64,000 nt of DNA from Veillonellaceae bacterium DNF00626 (GCA_001553355.1 KQ960876.1:1-64000), one strand, 5' to 3'; positions 8,431-17,308 are shown, numbered from the stretch's first letter. Translations and numbers: made by a program. The notes: generated by a model not told the origin, from the sequence alone.

Positions 8431-8480
8431 AAACCACCTCTCGTTCGGCTTATATATTTACATCATACCATACAAAAAAA

Positions 8481-8496
8481 CGTGACGCCAATCACG
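8481..8496 (-). terminator. Hairpin plus T-run in cobU leader
   Basis: Read on the minus strand, CGTGATTGGCGTCACG forms a 5-bp stem and is followed by seven T residues. It lies between the predicted cobU promoter and the cobU start, so it would act as a leader attenuator and not as the end of an upstream gene. No cobalamin riboswitch core is visible, and the leader of about 90 nt is too short for one. Confidence 0.5.
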
Positions 8497-8524
8497 CTTT
8501 GCCCCTAAAATGACAATTAGAAAT

Positions 8525-8553
8525 ACTATAAAAAAAATGATACAATAAGGCAA
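8525..8553 (-). promoter_or_regulatory. Predicted cobU operon promoter
   Basis: On the minus strand a -35 element TTGCCT (8553-8548) and a -10 element TATAGT (8530-8525) are separated by 17 bp. Transcription would start near 8518, just ahead of the leader hairpin. The same interval must also hold the plus-strand promoter of the 8577 gene. Confidence 0.5.
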
Positions 8554-8576
8554 TCATTAATAAAGGAGAAACTATC

Positions 8577-8936
8577 ATGAATATTCCAACCAATCAAGAT
8601 CCCTATCGTATTGATCTCATGCGCACGTTATGGGAAAATACCTATCGCGGAACTGTTTTCAATGACAAAGAACAATATGTCGCCACTATACGCATTCTCT
8701 TACAAATTCCCCTCGATCGGGAAGATGTTCCGGAGAACGCACCAATTGTCAATCCAAATATAATTATCCTCATAGAAGATACTATTTTATCTCCTATTGA
8801 AATTATTGATTTCGAAAATATACTATCTAAAATCATAGCCAAAAAATTTATTACTGAAGATTTTACTCCGGATCATATCATGTATTTCTATCCCAGTCCG
8901 GCAGAAACTGTATCAAATCAAAATAATAAAGAATGA
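8577..8936 (+). CDS. Unknown acidic protein, 119 aa
   Basis: Start at ATG 8577 with AAAGGAGAAACT upstream, an excellent ribosome binding site. The product is soluble, with no signal peptide, membrane segment or cysteine, and no family is recognised. The middle is hydrophobic and beta/alpha-like (NPNIIILIEDTILSPIEII) and the end is polar and probably disordered. It stands alone on the plus strand between the cob operon and fakA and ends in a strong terminator seven bases after its stop. Isolated placement with its own signals argues that it is a real monocistronic gene. Confidence 0.75.
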   Translation: MNIPTNQDPYRIDLMRTLWENTYRGTVFNDKEQYVATIRILLQIPLDREDVPENAPIVNPNIIILIEDTILSPIEIIDFENILSKIIAKKFITEDFTPDHIMYFYPSPAETVSNQNNKE

Positions 8937-8942
8937 CCAAAT

Positions 8943-8978
8943 AATAAAACCCGGAGAATTAATTCTCCGGGTTTTATT
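8943..8978. terminator. Bidirectional terminator, 8577 gene / fakA
   Basis: A perfect palindrome with arms AATAAAACCCGGAGAATT and its complement meets at 8960/8961. Both ends give U-rich tails (TTTTATT), so it can end the plus-strand unknown gene and the minus-strand fakA operon. The fakA stop codon lies at the base of the stem. Confidence 0.9.
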
Positions 8979-10578
8979 ATTCTACTGATAAGAATATCGG
9001 ATATAAAGGTTGTCCACCATCATATACATCAAATTCTATATCCGGATATATTTCTTCCAAATGTTCAACTTCTTTATGACAAACCTCTTCTGATAAATCT
9101 TCCCCATAATAAATGGTTACTATTTCAGATTCCTCTGAAATTAATTCAGCAAGCAATGACGTAACGCATTCCCGAAGTTCTGAGCAAGGAATAATCGGTG
9201 CTGTTTTACTAATCCCCAAGAAATCATTTTCATGAATAATCGTATCTCCGATAACGCTGTCTCTTACCGCATTAGTAATCATACCGGTAGAAATCTCATT
9301 CATTCGTGATTCCATAGTTTTCAAATTTTTTTCGATAGTTTCATCAGCAGAGAATGCCATAGCAGCAGCCAACCCTTCCATTGGATTAGTAGCAGGCACG
9401 ATATGTACCTCTTCTCCCTTCATTTTCTTTAATTGTTGCGCTGCTAAAATAATATTTTTATTATTAGGCAAAATAATGTATTTTTCATATTGCCCATTTT
9501 CCATACCGGCACTTAATTCTTGTACAGAAGGATTCATTGATTGACCACCGGAAACCACATCGCAGCCCAATTTTTTATACATGTCAACCCATCCATCTCC
9601 GGAAACCACCGCAATAATTCCCAAGGGTTTCTTTTCTAATTTCTGCTGTTTTTGCTTATTTTTATTAAACTGATCAATCATATTATCGCATTTAATATCA
9701 TGCAACTTTCCCCAATCAGCAGCCATATCCAACACATGCCCCGGACGGCGAGCATGAATATGAACTTTCACTAAATTATCCCCTTCTGCGACAATCATAG
9801 ATTCGCCCCAAGCTTTTAATTTTTGTCGCACTTCTTTTCCTTTTAACTTACAAGGACTAATGATAAATTCCGTACAATAAGGATATTCAAAAGAAAATGA
9901 TTCCCCTTTTATTTCTAATCGACTAATTACCGGCTTAATTTCTATTTTTTCATCTTCTACTTCTCCGGTTAATCCCTTTAAACAACCCATGAGAAAGAAT
10001 ACTAGACCTTGTCCGCCGGCATCAACTACATTAGCGTCTTTCAAAATAGGAAGTTGTTCCGGCGTCATAGCCAATGCTGCCTTTCCTTCATCAATAGCCA
10101 TTCGTAACACCTTACTGAAATCATCTTCCGTACGAATAATCTCTCTTGTACCTTTAGCAATGCCACGTGCCACAGAAAGAATAGTACCTTCTACCGGTCG
10201 AGTAACTGCACGATATGCATATAAAATCCCATATTGGAAAGCCTTTCCCATCTGCCCGGAAGAAGCTGTTTTCTTACCGTGCAAGCCACGACTCAATCCA
10301 TGAATAATTTGAGATAAAATAACTCCTGAATTACCGCGAGCCCCCATGATAGCCCCGGACGCTGCTTTTTCTGCAATCATTCCCACCGGTTCTTCATCAC
10401 TTACTTCTGCAATCATGCTGTACATAGAAGTTAATGTATTAAGCATGTTGTTTCCTGTATCACCATCAGGCACCGGAAATACATTTAACTGATTCAAAAT
10501 CTCATATTTTTTTTGAAACATCTGATAAGCGCCAATCAGCATATTTTTAAATGAACCACCATCAATTACTGTATACAT
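8977..10578 (-). CDS. fakA: Fatty acid kinase catalytic subunit (FakA/YloV, DAK2 domain)
   Basis: A DhaL/DAK2-type kinase with a C-terminal FakA domain, 533 residues from the ATG at 10578. FakA phosphorylates fatty acids bound to a FakB (DegV-fold) partner, making acyl-phosphate for phospholipid synthesis. The nucleotide/metal motif NVFPVPDGDTGNN is at about 32-44, with MGARGNSGVILSQ around 84-96 and DAGGQGLVFFL near 190. The frame opens earlier at GTG 10593, but GGGAG sits six bases before 10578, making the later ATG the likely start. The preceding degV gene ends directly upstream, so kinase and lipid-binding subunits are one operon. Confidence 0.88.
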   Translation of the reverse strand: MYTVIDGGSFKNMLIGAYQMFQKKYEILNQLNVFPVPDGDTGNNMLNTLTSMYSMIAEVSDEEPVGMIAEKAASGAIMGARGNSGVILSQIIHGLSRGLHGKKTASSGQMGKAFQYGILYAYRAVTRPVEGTILSVARGIAKGTREIIRTEDDFSKVLRMAIDEGKAALAMTPEQLPILKDANVVDAGGQGLVFFLMGCLKGLTGEVEDEKIEIKPVISRLEIKGESFSFEYPYCTEFIISPCKLKGKEVRQKLKAWGESMIVAEGDNLVKVHIHARRPGHVLDMAADWGKLHDIKCDNMIDQFNKNKQKQQKLEKKPLGIIAVVSGDGWVDMYKKLGCDVVSGGQSMNPSVQELSAGMENGQYEKYIILPNNKNIILAAQQLKKMKGEEVHIVPATNPMEGLAAAMAFSADETIEKNLKTMESRMNEISTGMITNAVRDSVIGDTIIHENDFLGISKTAPIIPCSELRECVTSLLAELISEESEIVTIYYGEDLSEEVCHKEVEHLEEIYPDIEFDVYDGGQPLYPIFLSVE

Positions 10579-10592
10579 TATTTTCTCCCTCA

Positions 10593-11423
10593 CTATGCAC
10601 TTTCAAAGATAATACCCACTAATCCGGGTCCAAGATAACATGCCAAAATCGGCGTACCGGTAGATACAGTAACTTCTACTCCGGGATACTCTGCTTGCAA
10701 AGTTGCCTGCAAAGCTTTAGCGCCTTCTATATTTTTTATATGCACAATACCAATACGCTTACAGGGAGAATGTTCGTGTAAATAATTTACAAGTGCCGCT
10801 ACACCCTTTTTTTCTGTACGAACTTTCGCTAATACATCCACTTCATCATTATCATTTAAATAAATACAAGGGCGAATTTTTAAAATACTGCCAATCAACC
10901 CTGCGGCCTTACCGACACGCCCACCTCTTCTCAAAAAATCAAGCGTTGGAATGGTGAAAGATGTATGTATTCGACCCGCAAAAACAGCTAACTGCTCACA
11001 TATTTCCTTATAAGAAAGTCCTGCATCCATCATTTCATAAGCATCTCTAACCAAATGAACCATCCCGATAGCTGTTGATCTGGAATGAATAACCGAAATA
11101 TTCTTTCGACCCGATTGTTTAGCCGCCAAGAGTGCACCATTATAAGTTCCACTCACAGCCTTGGAAAGACAAATCATAATGATATCGTCCTCCGGCGGAA
11201 TGGAATTAATCACAGACAAAAAATCTCCTGTGCTTGGTTGACTGGTAGGAATCGCTGTTTTTGTTCTTTCTGAGTAATCAATAACTTCATCAATGCTTGT
11301 ATGCTCTTCTGTCACATACTCTCCATTAATAGAAATAAACAATGGTACTACATGTAAATTATCATGAGATTTTAGAAACTCATCAGAAATAGCTGCTGTA
11401 CTGTCCACTATAATATGAATCAT
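10593..11423 (-). CDS. DegV-family fatty acid-binding protein (FakB-type)
   Basis: A DegV protein of 276 residues. The N-terminal IIVDSTAAIS and the VVPLFISINGEYVTE stretch are typical, as are TSQPSTGDFL at about 59-68 and ICLSKAVSGTYNGA around 83-96, which bind the fatty acid carboxylate in known FakB structures. The later LDFLRRGGRVGKAAG block is also conserved. FakB presents a fatty acid to FakA, encoded immediately downstream, so this pair probably handles exogenous or recycled fatty acids. Fatty acid preference cannot be read from sequence. The start overlaps the stop of the upstream 128-aa gene (ATGA). Confidence 0.87.
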   Translation of the reverse strand: MIHIIVDSTAAISDEFLKSHDNLHVVPLFISINGEYVTEEHTSIDEVIDYSERTKTAIPTSQPSTGDFLSVINSIPPEDDIIMICLSKAVSGTYNGALLAAKQSGRKNISVIHSRSTAIGMVHLVRDAYEMMDAGLSYKEICEQLAVFAGRIHTSFTIPTLDFLRRGGRVGKAAGLIGSILKIRPCIYLNDNDEVDVLAKVRTEKKGVAALVNYLHEHSPCKRIGIVHIKNIEGAKALQATLQAEYPGVEVTVSTGTPILACYLGPGLVGIIFESA

Positions 11424-11806
11424 TTTTTCACAGGTCCTTTCTTACTATTTTTATTATTTCGATTTTTGTATTCTTTTAGAAGTTGCATATAAGCATACTC
11501 ATCATAGCCATTAGTCGCCAAAATATACTCTTTTAGTTTTTTCCTTTCCATCGCCACTTGCATGGCAGATAACTCAAAGGGATCCAATGATATTCGTGCT
11601 AATTGTTCGCCGGTGGAAGAATATCCCACAATACCTTCACCTAATAAATCAGGAAGTGCTTCTTTTTTTATTATTTCACAAAAACCTTGGAAAAATTTTC
11701 GTGCTTCCTTTTCCATACGAGATTTCAATTTCTTGTAATTCTCTGCTTCCTTCGCAGGAATTCGATACCCATCTATCATGACAAACTTCATCGGTAAATT
11801 AAACAT
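11420..11806 (-). CDS. Unknown protein, 128 aa, first gene of fak operon
   Basis: A highly charged soluble protein with a basic C-terminal tail rich in lysine and asparagine (last 20 residues) and a helical, lysine/glutamate-rich segment at about 18-45. No signal peptide, membrane helix or known motif is visible. It is preceded by GGAGATAA and overlaps degV by four bases, so it is translated together with the fatty acid kinase subunits. Co-transcription suggests a role with them, but the sequence alone shows no function. Confidence 0.7.
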   Translation of the reverse strand: MFNLPMKFVMIDGYRIPAKEAENYKKLKSRMEKEARKFFQGFCEIIKKEALPDLLGEGIVGYSSTGEQLARISLDPFELSAMQVAMERKKLKEYILATNGYDEYAYMQLLKEYKNRNNKNSKKGPVKK

Positions 11807-11860
11807 TTATCTCCAACCTTTATCATATTTATTATTTCGCATAAAATACCACTATAACTA

Positions 11861-11889
11861 AATATATAACTCCACAAACTTTTGGTCAA
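11861..11889 (-). promoter_or_regulatory. Predicted promoter of 128aa-degV-fakA operon
   Basis: On the minus strand TTGACC (11889-11884) and TATATT (11866-11861) are separated by exactly 17 bp, close to the vegetative consensus. It lies just downstream of the mutS2 stop at 11901, so the fak operon probably has its own start. Confidence 0.55.
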
Positions 11890-11900
11890 GTTAATAGAAC

Positions 11901-14255
11901 CTAAAAATAAACTTCTGTCACTCCGGCTCCTCCATTTTCTACTGTTGCCATTTTAAATTCACTAACAAAATTCAATGTTTTCAGATGATTATGTACTCCT
12001 TTCCGTAACATACCGGTTCCTTTCCCATGAATAATCTGAACCGGAGAAATTCCTGCCATAAAACAATCATTCAAAAATTTATCTACTAAGGGTAATGCTT
12101 CACTTACTGTTTTCCCTATAATATTTAAAGAGGTGGAAACTGCTTCGTGCTGAAATCTACTATAAGATGCAACTGAATGCACTCTCTGTTTTACAGGTTT
12201 CAACTTTTTTGTTTCTCCTTTAAAACAATGAGATTTATGCACATTAACTGAAATCGCTCCACACATGACAGTTACTTTATTTCCTGCCACGGCTGTAATT
12301 TCTCCTTCATTATCCAAAGTGTCAACATACACTCTATTTCCCACAACTAAATCACGATCTCCTATCGGCATTCGACGATTTTTTATTTTAGGAATCTTCA
12401 TATCTTCAACGGATGATCGTATTTTTTCTACATAATCACTTGGCAGCATCTGATCCAATAAAGATGATTTTTTCTTTAGTTCCTTGATGATTTGTTCCGA
12501 TTGTATTCGCAAATCACGTTTCATCTCCAGAGCTTCTTCTCGAGATTTTTCTAAAATTTCATTTTTGCGCACTAAAATATTTTGGGTCTCTTCCTCCCAC
12601 TTAGCTTTTATTTCTTTTGTTTCTTTCACTTGATTATGTAGCAACAGTTTCTGCTCTTCCACCTCTTGAATTTGATTATTCAGATTTTCCATTACTTCTT
12701 CCATATGATGTAACGGTGATCTTTGTTGTAACACATCTGCTCTTTCTAAAATTTCAGAACTTATGCCTAAACGTCTACAAATACTAAATGCATTACTATT
12801 TCCTGCCCCACCAATAACAAGTTTATAAGTAGGAGTCAACGTTTCTATATCGAATTCCACAAAAGCATTTTCAATATTTGGTGTTTCATATGCCATCTTT
12901 TTCATTTCCGTAAAATGTGAAGTAATAATAGATAGTATACCTTTTTTATTCAAAAATTCTGTAATTGCTTCCGCCAATGCCGCCCCCTCTAAAGGCGACG
13001 TACCGGTTCCTAATTCATCAAGCAATACTAAATCATTTTTCTCTACATAGGGCAAAAACTTCGTTAATTGTGTCACATATCCTGAAAATGTAGATAAATT
13101 ATTTTGAATACTTTGATCATCGCCAATAATAGCATAAATTTCATGAAATAACGGTAATTCTGAGCCTTCATCAGCCGGAATAAACAATCCTGATTGATTC
13201 ATAAGTGCAAGTAAACCGGCTGTCTTTAAAGCTATTGTTTTTCCTCCTGCATTTGACCCTGTGATAATCAATATTTTAAATTCGCCCCCTAACTGAATTG
13301 ATATAGGCACTACACGTTTCTTATCAATTAAAGGGTGACGTGCATTTTTTAAGTTCAATACACCATTTTCAGAATGATGGGCTTTAACGCCTTGCATAGA
13401 AATAGCTAACCGGCCTCGGGCAAATATGTACTCGATATCTGCTACAATATGACAATTCGTTCGTAATATATCTCGACTTTCTTTGACCTCTTTTGTTAGT
13501 TGTGATAATATTTCTCTTATTTCTTGTTTTTCTTCTGTATATAATTCAGCCAAATCATTATTAAGTGTTACAGAAATCATAGGCTCCATAAACAAAGTTT
13601 GCCCACTGGCAGAACGATCATGTACAATTCCATGAAATCTATAACGATATTGTTCTTTAATTGGTACTACATAGCGACCATTTCTTTCCGTTATGATGTT
13701 TTCTTGGAAAAAATTTTTTTGATCGTTATCATGAAGAATTTTATCAAATGCTTTTCTTATTTGATTTTTTATAGTAACAATATCACTTCGTATTCTTGAT
13801 AATTTTATACTCGCACTATCTTTTATTTCTCCTCTATCATCAAAAATTTTATGAATTTTCGCACACAACGTTTCCTGTAATATAATTTGTCTTGCTTTCT
13901 CCGCTAAATGAGGATACAAAAAATGTCTATTTCCCTCGAAATAGTAATAATTCTTTTTATAGGTATCTAAAGATGCCGCAATTTCCATAAATTCTTTTGG
14001 CAATAAAATTATGTCTTTTTCTACTTTTTTCATATAATCGGTAATATCATATGTCTCTCCTAAAGGCGTATCTATTTCGTGCAAAATACAAGAAACAGCT
14101 TCTTCCGTTTCATTTAGCAACATGACAATTATTTCTGCATCTGTTTCCGGTTTCAAGGAAAGTGCACGCTTTTTAGATAAAAAAGATGGCGCTACTTCCC
14201 ATAAAAGTTTTCTTATTTCGTTAAATTCCAATGTATGAAGTATATCTGTATTCAT
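11901..14255 (-). CDS. mutS2: MutS2 ATPase/nuclease with Smr domain
   Basis: A MutS2 family protein of 784 residues: N-terminal MutS-like core and clamp, ATPase with Walker A GSNAGGKT at about 333-340 and Walker B LVLLDELGTGTSP, a long charged coiled coil (about 510-625), a KOW-like segment, and a C-terminal Smr domain with IIHGKGTGMLRKGVH. In Firmicutes MutS2 acts on branched DNA and on collided ribosomes; it lacks the mismatch-reading domain of MutS. ATG 14255 follows GAGGAGTGTTT and is preferred over the GTG two codons upstream. Confidence 0.94.
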   Translation of the reverse strand: MNTDILHTLEFNEIRKLLWEVAPSFLSKKRALSLKPETDAEIIVMLLNETEEAVSCILHEIDTPLGETYDITDYMKKVEKDIILLPKEFMEIAASLDTYKKNYYYFEGNRHFLYPHLAEKARQIILQETLCAKIHKIFDDRGEIKDSASIKLSRIRSDIVTIKNQIRKAFDKILHDNDQKNFFQENIITERNGRYVVPIKEQYRYRFHGIVHDRSASGQTLFMEPMISVTLNNDLAELYTEEKQEIREILSQLTKEVKESRDILRTNCHIVADIEYIFARGRLAISMQGVKAHHSENGVLNLKNARHPLIDKKRVVPISIQLGGEFKILIITGSNAGGKTIALKTAGLLALMNQSGLFIPADEGSELPLFHEIYAIIGDDQSIQNNLSTFSGYVTQLTKFLPYVEKNDLVLLDELGTGTSPLEGAALAEAITEFLNKKGILSIITSHFTEMKKMAYETPNIENAFVEFDIETLTPTYKLVIGGAGNSNAFSICRRLGISSEILERADVLQQRSPLHHMEEVMENLNNQIQEVEEQKLLLHNQVKETKEIKAKWEEETQNILVRKNEILEKSREEALEMKRDLRIQSEQIIKELKKKSSLLDQMLPSDYVEKIRSSVEDMKIPKIKNRRMPIGDRDLVVGNRVYVDTLDNEGEITAVAGNKVTVMCGAISVNVHKSHCFKGETKKLKPVKQRVHSVASYSRFQHEAVSTSLNIIGKTVSEALPLVDKFLNDCFMAGISPVQIIHGKGTGMLRKGVHNHLKTLNFVSEFKMATVENGGAGVTEVYF

Positions 14256-14335
14256 AAACACTCCTCAAATAAATAGGTCTCCTTAGGTTAGATGTGTCAT
14301 GCTGCAACGCCCAATTAAATTCATTTAATATGAAA

Positions 14336-14372
14336 AAAGAGAAGATCTCCTTATGGAGATTCTCCTCTTCGT
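14336..14372 (-). terminator. Terminator after the PduO-type gene
   Basis: On the minus strand a GAGGAGAATCTCC arm pairs with GGAGATCTTCTC over a TTAT-type loop and is followed by six T residues. It sits 20 bases beyond the stop of the adenosyltransferase gene and ends the htpX-ndk-PduO unit before mutS2. Confidence 0.85.
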
Positions 14373-14391
14373 TTACCATATTTCCATGTTC

Positions 14392-14895
14392 TTATTTAAC
14401 TTCGCTTTCATAGCGTGCCAACGTGAAACATAGATCAGAAAGTCTGTTCAAGTAACGTATCCCGGTTTCATGTACCGATTCATTTTCGGATAATCTCCAC
14501 ATATCTCTTTCAGCTCGACGCACAATAGATCGTGCTAAATCCAAAAAACCGGAACTTTGAGTTTCCCCGGGCACCAAAAAATGATTTAGTGGTTCAAGTG
14601 ATTCTGTACACTCATCAATAATTGATTCTAATTCTGTTACATGATCATCTGTAATATTTGCCTCTTTGTCTATACTGGCAATATCCGCCATCAAAAGCCA
14701 TAAATCTTTTTGTATTTTGTATATAATTTCTTTTACTTTCGCATGAGTAGCAAATGCACGAGCTAAGCCCAATGCTGAATCGACCTCATCAATCGTCCCA
14801 TAAGTTTCTACACGGGGACTTCCTTTTGGAACACGTTGACCGGTATAAAGACTGGTCAACCCTTTATCACCTGTACGCGTATAAACTTTTGCCAT
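14392..14895 (-). CDS. Cob(I)alamin adenosyltransferase, PduO type
   Basis: A 167-residue ATP:corrinoid adenosyltransferase of the PduO family. The N-terminal VYTRTGDKGLTSLYTG motif and later YGTIDEVDSALGLARA bind ATP and the trimer partner; SIVRRAERDMWRLSE and IRYLNRLSDLCFTLARY are the conserved C-terminal blocks. The enzyme puts the upper adenosyl ligand on cob(I)alamin or precursors, which the cob operon enzymes at 2011-8430 need as substrate, although the two loci are 6 kb apart. ATG 14895, six bases after AAGGTG, is chosen over an upstream in-frame GTG. Confidence 0.92.
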   Translation of the reverse strand: MAKVYTRTGDKGLTSLYTGQRVPKGSPRVETYGTIDEVDSALGLARAFATHAKVKEIIYKIQKDLWLLMADIASIDKEANITDDHVTELESIIDECTESLEPLNHFLVPGETQSSGFLDLARSIVRRAERDMWRLSENESVHETGIRYLNRLSDLCFTLARYESEVK

Positions 14896-14912
14896 AGTTA
14901 TCACCTTTACTT

Positions 14913-15326
14913 TTATAACTCAGGAAACCATAATCCGATTTCACGTGCTGCTGTTTCAGGTGCATCTGATGCATGAACAATATTTTCATCAATAGAAGTA
15001 GCAAAATCACCACGAATAGAGCCGGGAACTGCTTCTAATGGATTTGTTGCACCATTAATCTGTCTAACTGCCGCTACCGCATTTTCTCCTTCAATAACCA
15101 TAGCTAATACGGGGCCGGATGTAATAAAGGAAATCAAATCATTGAAAAATCCTTTGCCTTCATGTTCTGCATAATGTTTCTTTGCTAATTCTACTGGTAC
15201 TTGAATCATTTTAATAGCATGAATATGCAAACCTTTCCTTTCGAAGCGAGAAATAACTTCCCCACAAATATGTTTCTTTACTCCGTCGGGTTTTACAAGT
15301 ACGAGTGTTTTTTCTACATTAGCCAT
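14913..15326 (-). CDS. ndk: Nucleoside diphosphate kinase
   Basis: A 137-residue nucleoside diphosphate kinase balancing NTP and dNTP pools. It shows TLVLVKPDGV at 7-16, RFERKGLHI around 28-36, and the active-site segment NIVHASDAPETA with phospho-histidine His118. Length and all family blocks are normal. It lies between htpX (16 bases) and the PduO-type gene (17 bases) on the same strand. Confidence 0.97.
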   Translation of the reverse strand: MANVEKTLVLVKPDGVKKHICGEVISRFERKGLHIHAIKMIQVPVELAKKHYAEHEGKGFFNDLISFITSGPVLAMVIEGENAVAAVRQINGATNPLEAVPGSIRGDFATSIDENIVHASDAPETAAREIGLWFPEL

Positions 15327-15342
15327 TTACAATGAAACCTCC

Positions 15343-16209
15343 TTATAATAAATGCATTTCCACTGCTTTAGATCGCAGCTTTTTAATACGCTCCTCTGTT
15401 GAAGGATGCGTTGAAAATAAATTAGTAAATCCACTGACGCCACAAAGAGGATTAATAATAAACAGCCCGGCTGTGGAAGGTTTTGCGTTTTCCATAACCT
15501 TTCTATGGGCATAATCATCCAATTTTTGCAAAGCACTTGCTAACGCCATAGGATTTTTACTCAATTCCGCACCTGAATCATCAGCCATATATTCTCTCGA
15601 TCGCGATAATGCTAATTGAATAACCGCTGCTGCCATAGGTGCCATAATGATAGTAGCTAAAAAAACAATAGGATTATTACTTCTCCCTTCGCTATCTCTA
15701 CCGCCGCCAAAAATAGCAGCCCATTGTGCCGCCTGTGCTAAATAGCTGATAGCTGTTGCAAAAGTAGCTGCCAATGTCATTACCAATGTATCACGATGAC
15801 GAATATGTGACAATTCATGTCCTATAACCCCTGCCAATTCCTCTCGATTCAGCATCGAGATCAATCCTTCAGTTACTGCTACTGCTGCATGATCTTCATT
15901 TCTTCCGGTAGCAAATGCATTTGGAACCGAAGTAGGAACAATATATAAACGTGGCATAGGCATACCGGCATTTCTTGTCAATTCCCGAACTAAATTAAAT
16001 AATTCCGGAACCTGATTCTCTGATAATTCTTGTGCGTTATAAGCTCTTAATGCAATTTTATCACAATTCCAATAGCTGTAAAAGTTCATTATTAAAACAA
16101 TCACAAACATAATGGTTGCTCCGTTTCTACCGCCAAAATAACCACCGATAGAAACTAAAATAACGCCCAATAATGTCATAAGCATCAGTGACTTAAGTCT
16201 ATTTATCAT
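15343..16209 (-). CDS. htpX: HtpX membrane zinc metalloprotease
   Basis: An M48 family protease of 288 residues with two N-terminal hydrophobic segments (about 7-22 and 31-46) and two more around 143-165 and 180-200. Zinc ligands are in HELSH (His131, His135) with Glu132 catalytic, and the third ligand is Glu206 in SREYMADDSGAEL. HtpX removes damaged or misfolded membrane proteins, acting with FtsH. The start at 16209 follows GGAGG at five bases; the frame is open further upstream only because it reads through the tRNA gene. Confidence 0.95.
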   Translation of the reverse strand: MINRLKSLMLMTLLGVILVSIGGYFGGRNGATIMFVIVLIMNFYSYWNCDKIALRAYNAQELSENQVPELFNLVRELTRNAGMPMPRLYIVPTSVPNAFATGRNEDHAAVAVTEGLISMLNREELAGVIGHELSHIRHRDTLVMTLAATFATAISYLAQAAQWAAIFGGGRDSEGRSNNPIVFLATIIMAPMAAAVIQLALSRSREYMADDSGAELSKNPMALASALQKLDDYAHRKVMENAKPSTAGLFIINPLCGVSGFTNLFSTHPSTEERIKKLRSKAVEMHLL

Positions 16210-16241
16210 ATGAACCTCCACATAAAAAATCAAATTAAAAA

Positions 16242-16318
16242 TGGTCGGAACGACAGGAGTTGAACCTGCGACCTCTACCACCCCAAGGTAGCGCTCTACC
16301 AAACTGAGCTACGTCCCG
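16242..16318 (-). tRNA. tRNA-Pro (anticodon GGG)
   Basis: A 77-nt tRNA on the minus strand. The acceptor stem CGGGACG pairs with CGTTCCG, followed by discriminator A and encoded CCA. The anticodon stem CTACC/GGTAG encloses the loop TTGGGGT, giving anticodon GGG; the T-arm GCAGGTTCAACTCCTG is standard. It lies between thrB and htpX and may be processed from a common transcript. Confidence 0.96.
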
Positions 16319-16369
16319 ACAATTACTACAATAGTAAGAATACACATTTATTCAGTAATTGTCAAGATA

Positions 16370-17308
16370 TTACCCACCTATCTCTTCAATAGTAGCCCCA
16401 TTTGAATCAAAATCCAAAACTAAATATTTTGCCTTTACCCCACTTTGACTAAAACCGATAACCATAGCATTTCCAACATCATCAGCTTCATTTTTACTGG
16501 AAAAAGCAACTAACGTAGGGCCTGATCCACTAATCGTTACCCCATAACACTTTGCCGTGATTGCATTATTCATCGCCTCTTTAGCTCCGGGAATAAGTGG
16601 TATACGATAAGGTACATGAATTTTATCATCCATTCCATAACGAAGCAACTCCGGTTTTCCCACTGTAATTGCCGCAATCAAACAAGAAATACGACTAAAA
16701 TTAAATATAACATCTTTTCTCTCATATTGATTAGGAAGTACATTCCTCGCCTTTTCTGTAGCAAGCTCAAAATCCGGAATGGCCACCACAGCTTTCCAAG
16801 ACGAACTTATATCTATTTTTTCTATATGTGCTTGATTATCGTCCATTAAAGAAATACAAAATCCGCCCATAATTGCCGGCGCCACATTATCAGGATGCCC
16901 TTCTATTTCTGCCGTTATCCGCAATATATCTATTTTTTTTAAATGATTACCTGTTAATTGATTAGCTAACATTGCCCCGGATACTAATGCCGCTGAACTA
17001 CTTCCTAAACCTCGTGCTAAAGGAATACGATTAAGAAGCTTCATAACGCCTCCGGGAATGGTTTGATTAACTTCCTTTCCCACTCTATCCATAGCTTGCA
17101 AAATTAAATTTTCTTTGTTGCTGAAAATCTCAGATATACCTTCCCCTTTAATAACTAATTCGGTGTCGTATAAATCACAATTTTCATCAGGATAAAATTC
17201 AATCTCATTATAAAGCCCCAAAGCAATTCCCAATGTATCAAACCCACTGCCTATATTTGCCGTAGTTGCCGGCACATGTACTCTATAATTCTTATACATT
17301 TTTATCAT
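16370..17308 (-). CDS. thrB: Homoserine kinase
   Basis: A 312-residue GHMP kinase phosphorylating L-homoserine in threonine synthesis. It has the start VHVPATTANIGSGFDTLG (11-28) and the ATP motif ARGLGSSSAAL at 98-108, with SGSGPTLVAF in the C-terminal domain. The start at 17308, with AGGG six bases upstream, overlaps the end of hom by 17 bases; a second ATG at 17299 is possible. The pair hom-thrB takes aspartate semialdehyde to homoserine phosphate; thrC is not in this window. Confidence 0.94.
   Translation of the reverse strand: MIKMYKNYRVHVPATTANIGSGFDTLGIALGLYNEIEFYPDENCDLYDTELVIKGEGISEIFSNKENLILQAMDRVGKEVNQTIPGGVMKLLNRIPLARGLGSSSAALVSGAMLANQLTGNHLKKIDILRITAEIEGHPDNVAPAIMGGFCISLMDDNQAHIEKIDISSSWKAVVAIPDFELATEKARNVLPNQYERKDVIFNFSRISCLIAAITVGKPELLRYGMDDKIHVPYRIPLIPGAKEAMNNAITAKCYGVTISGSGPTLVAFSSKNEADDVGNAMVIGFSQSGVKAKYLVLDFDSNGATIEEIGG

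Noticed and set aside
8431-8576. Cobalamin riboswitch ahead of cobU
   Set aside because: No B12-box-like sequence or multi-stem fold is visible and the leader is under 100 nt.
15327-15536. Minus-strand ORF overlapping the 3' end of htpX
   Set aside because: It is in another frame of a well-supported gene and has no start signal.
16210-16302. N-terminal extension of HtpX
   Set aside because: The extra frame reads through the tRNA-Pro gene; GGAGG and ATG 16209 define the start.
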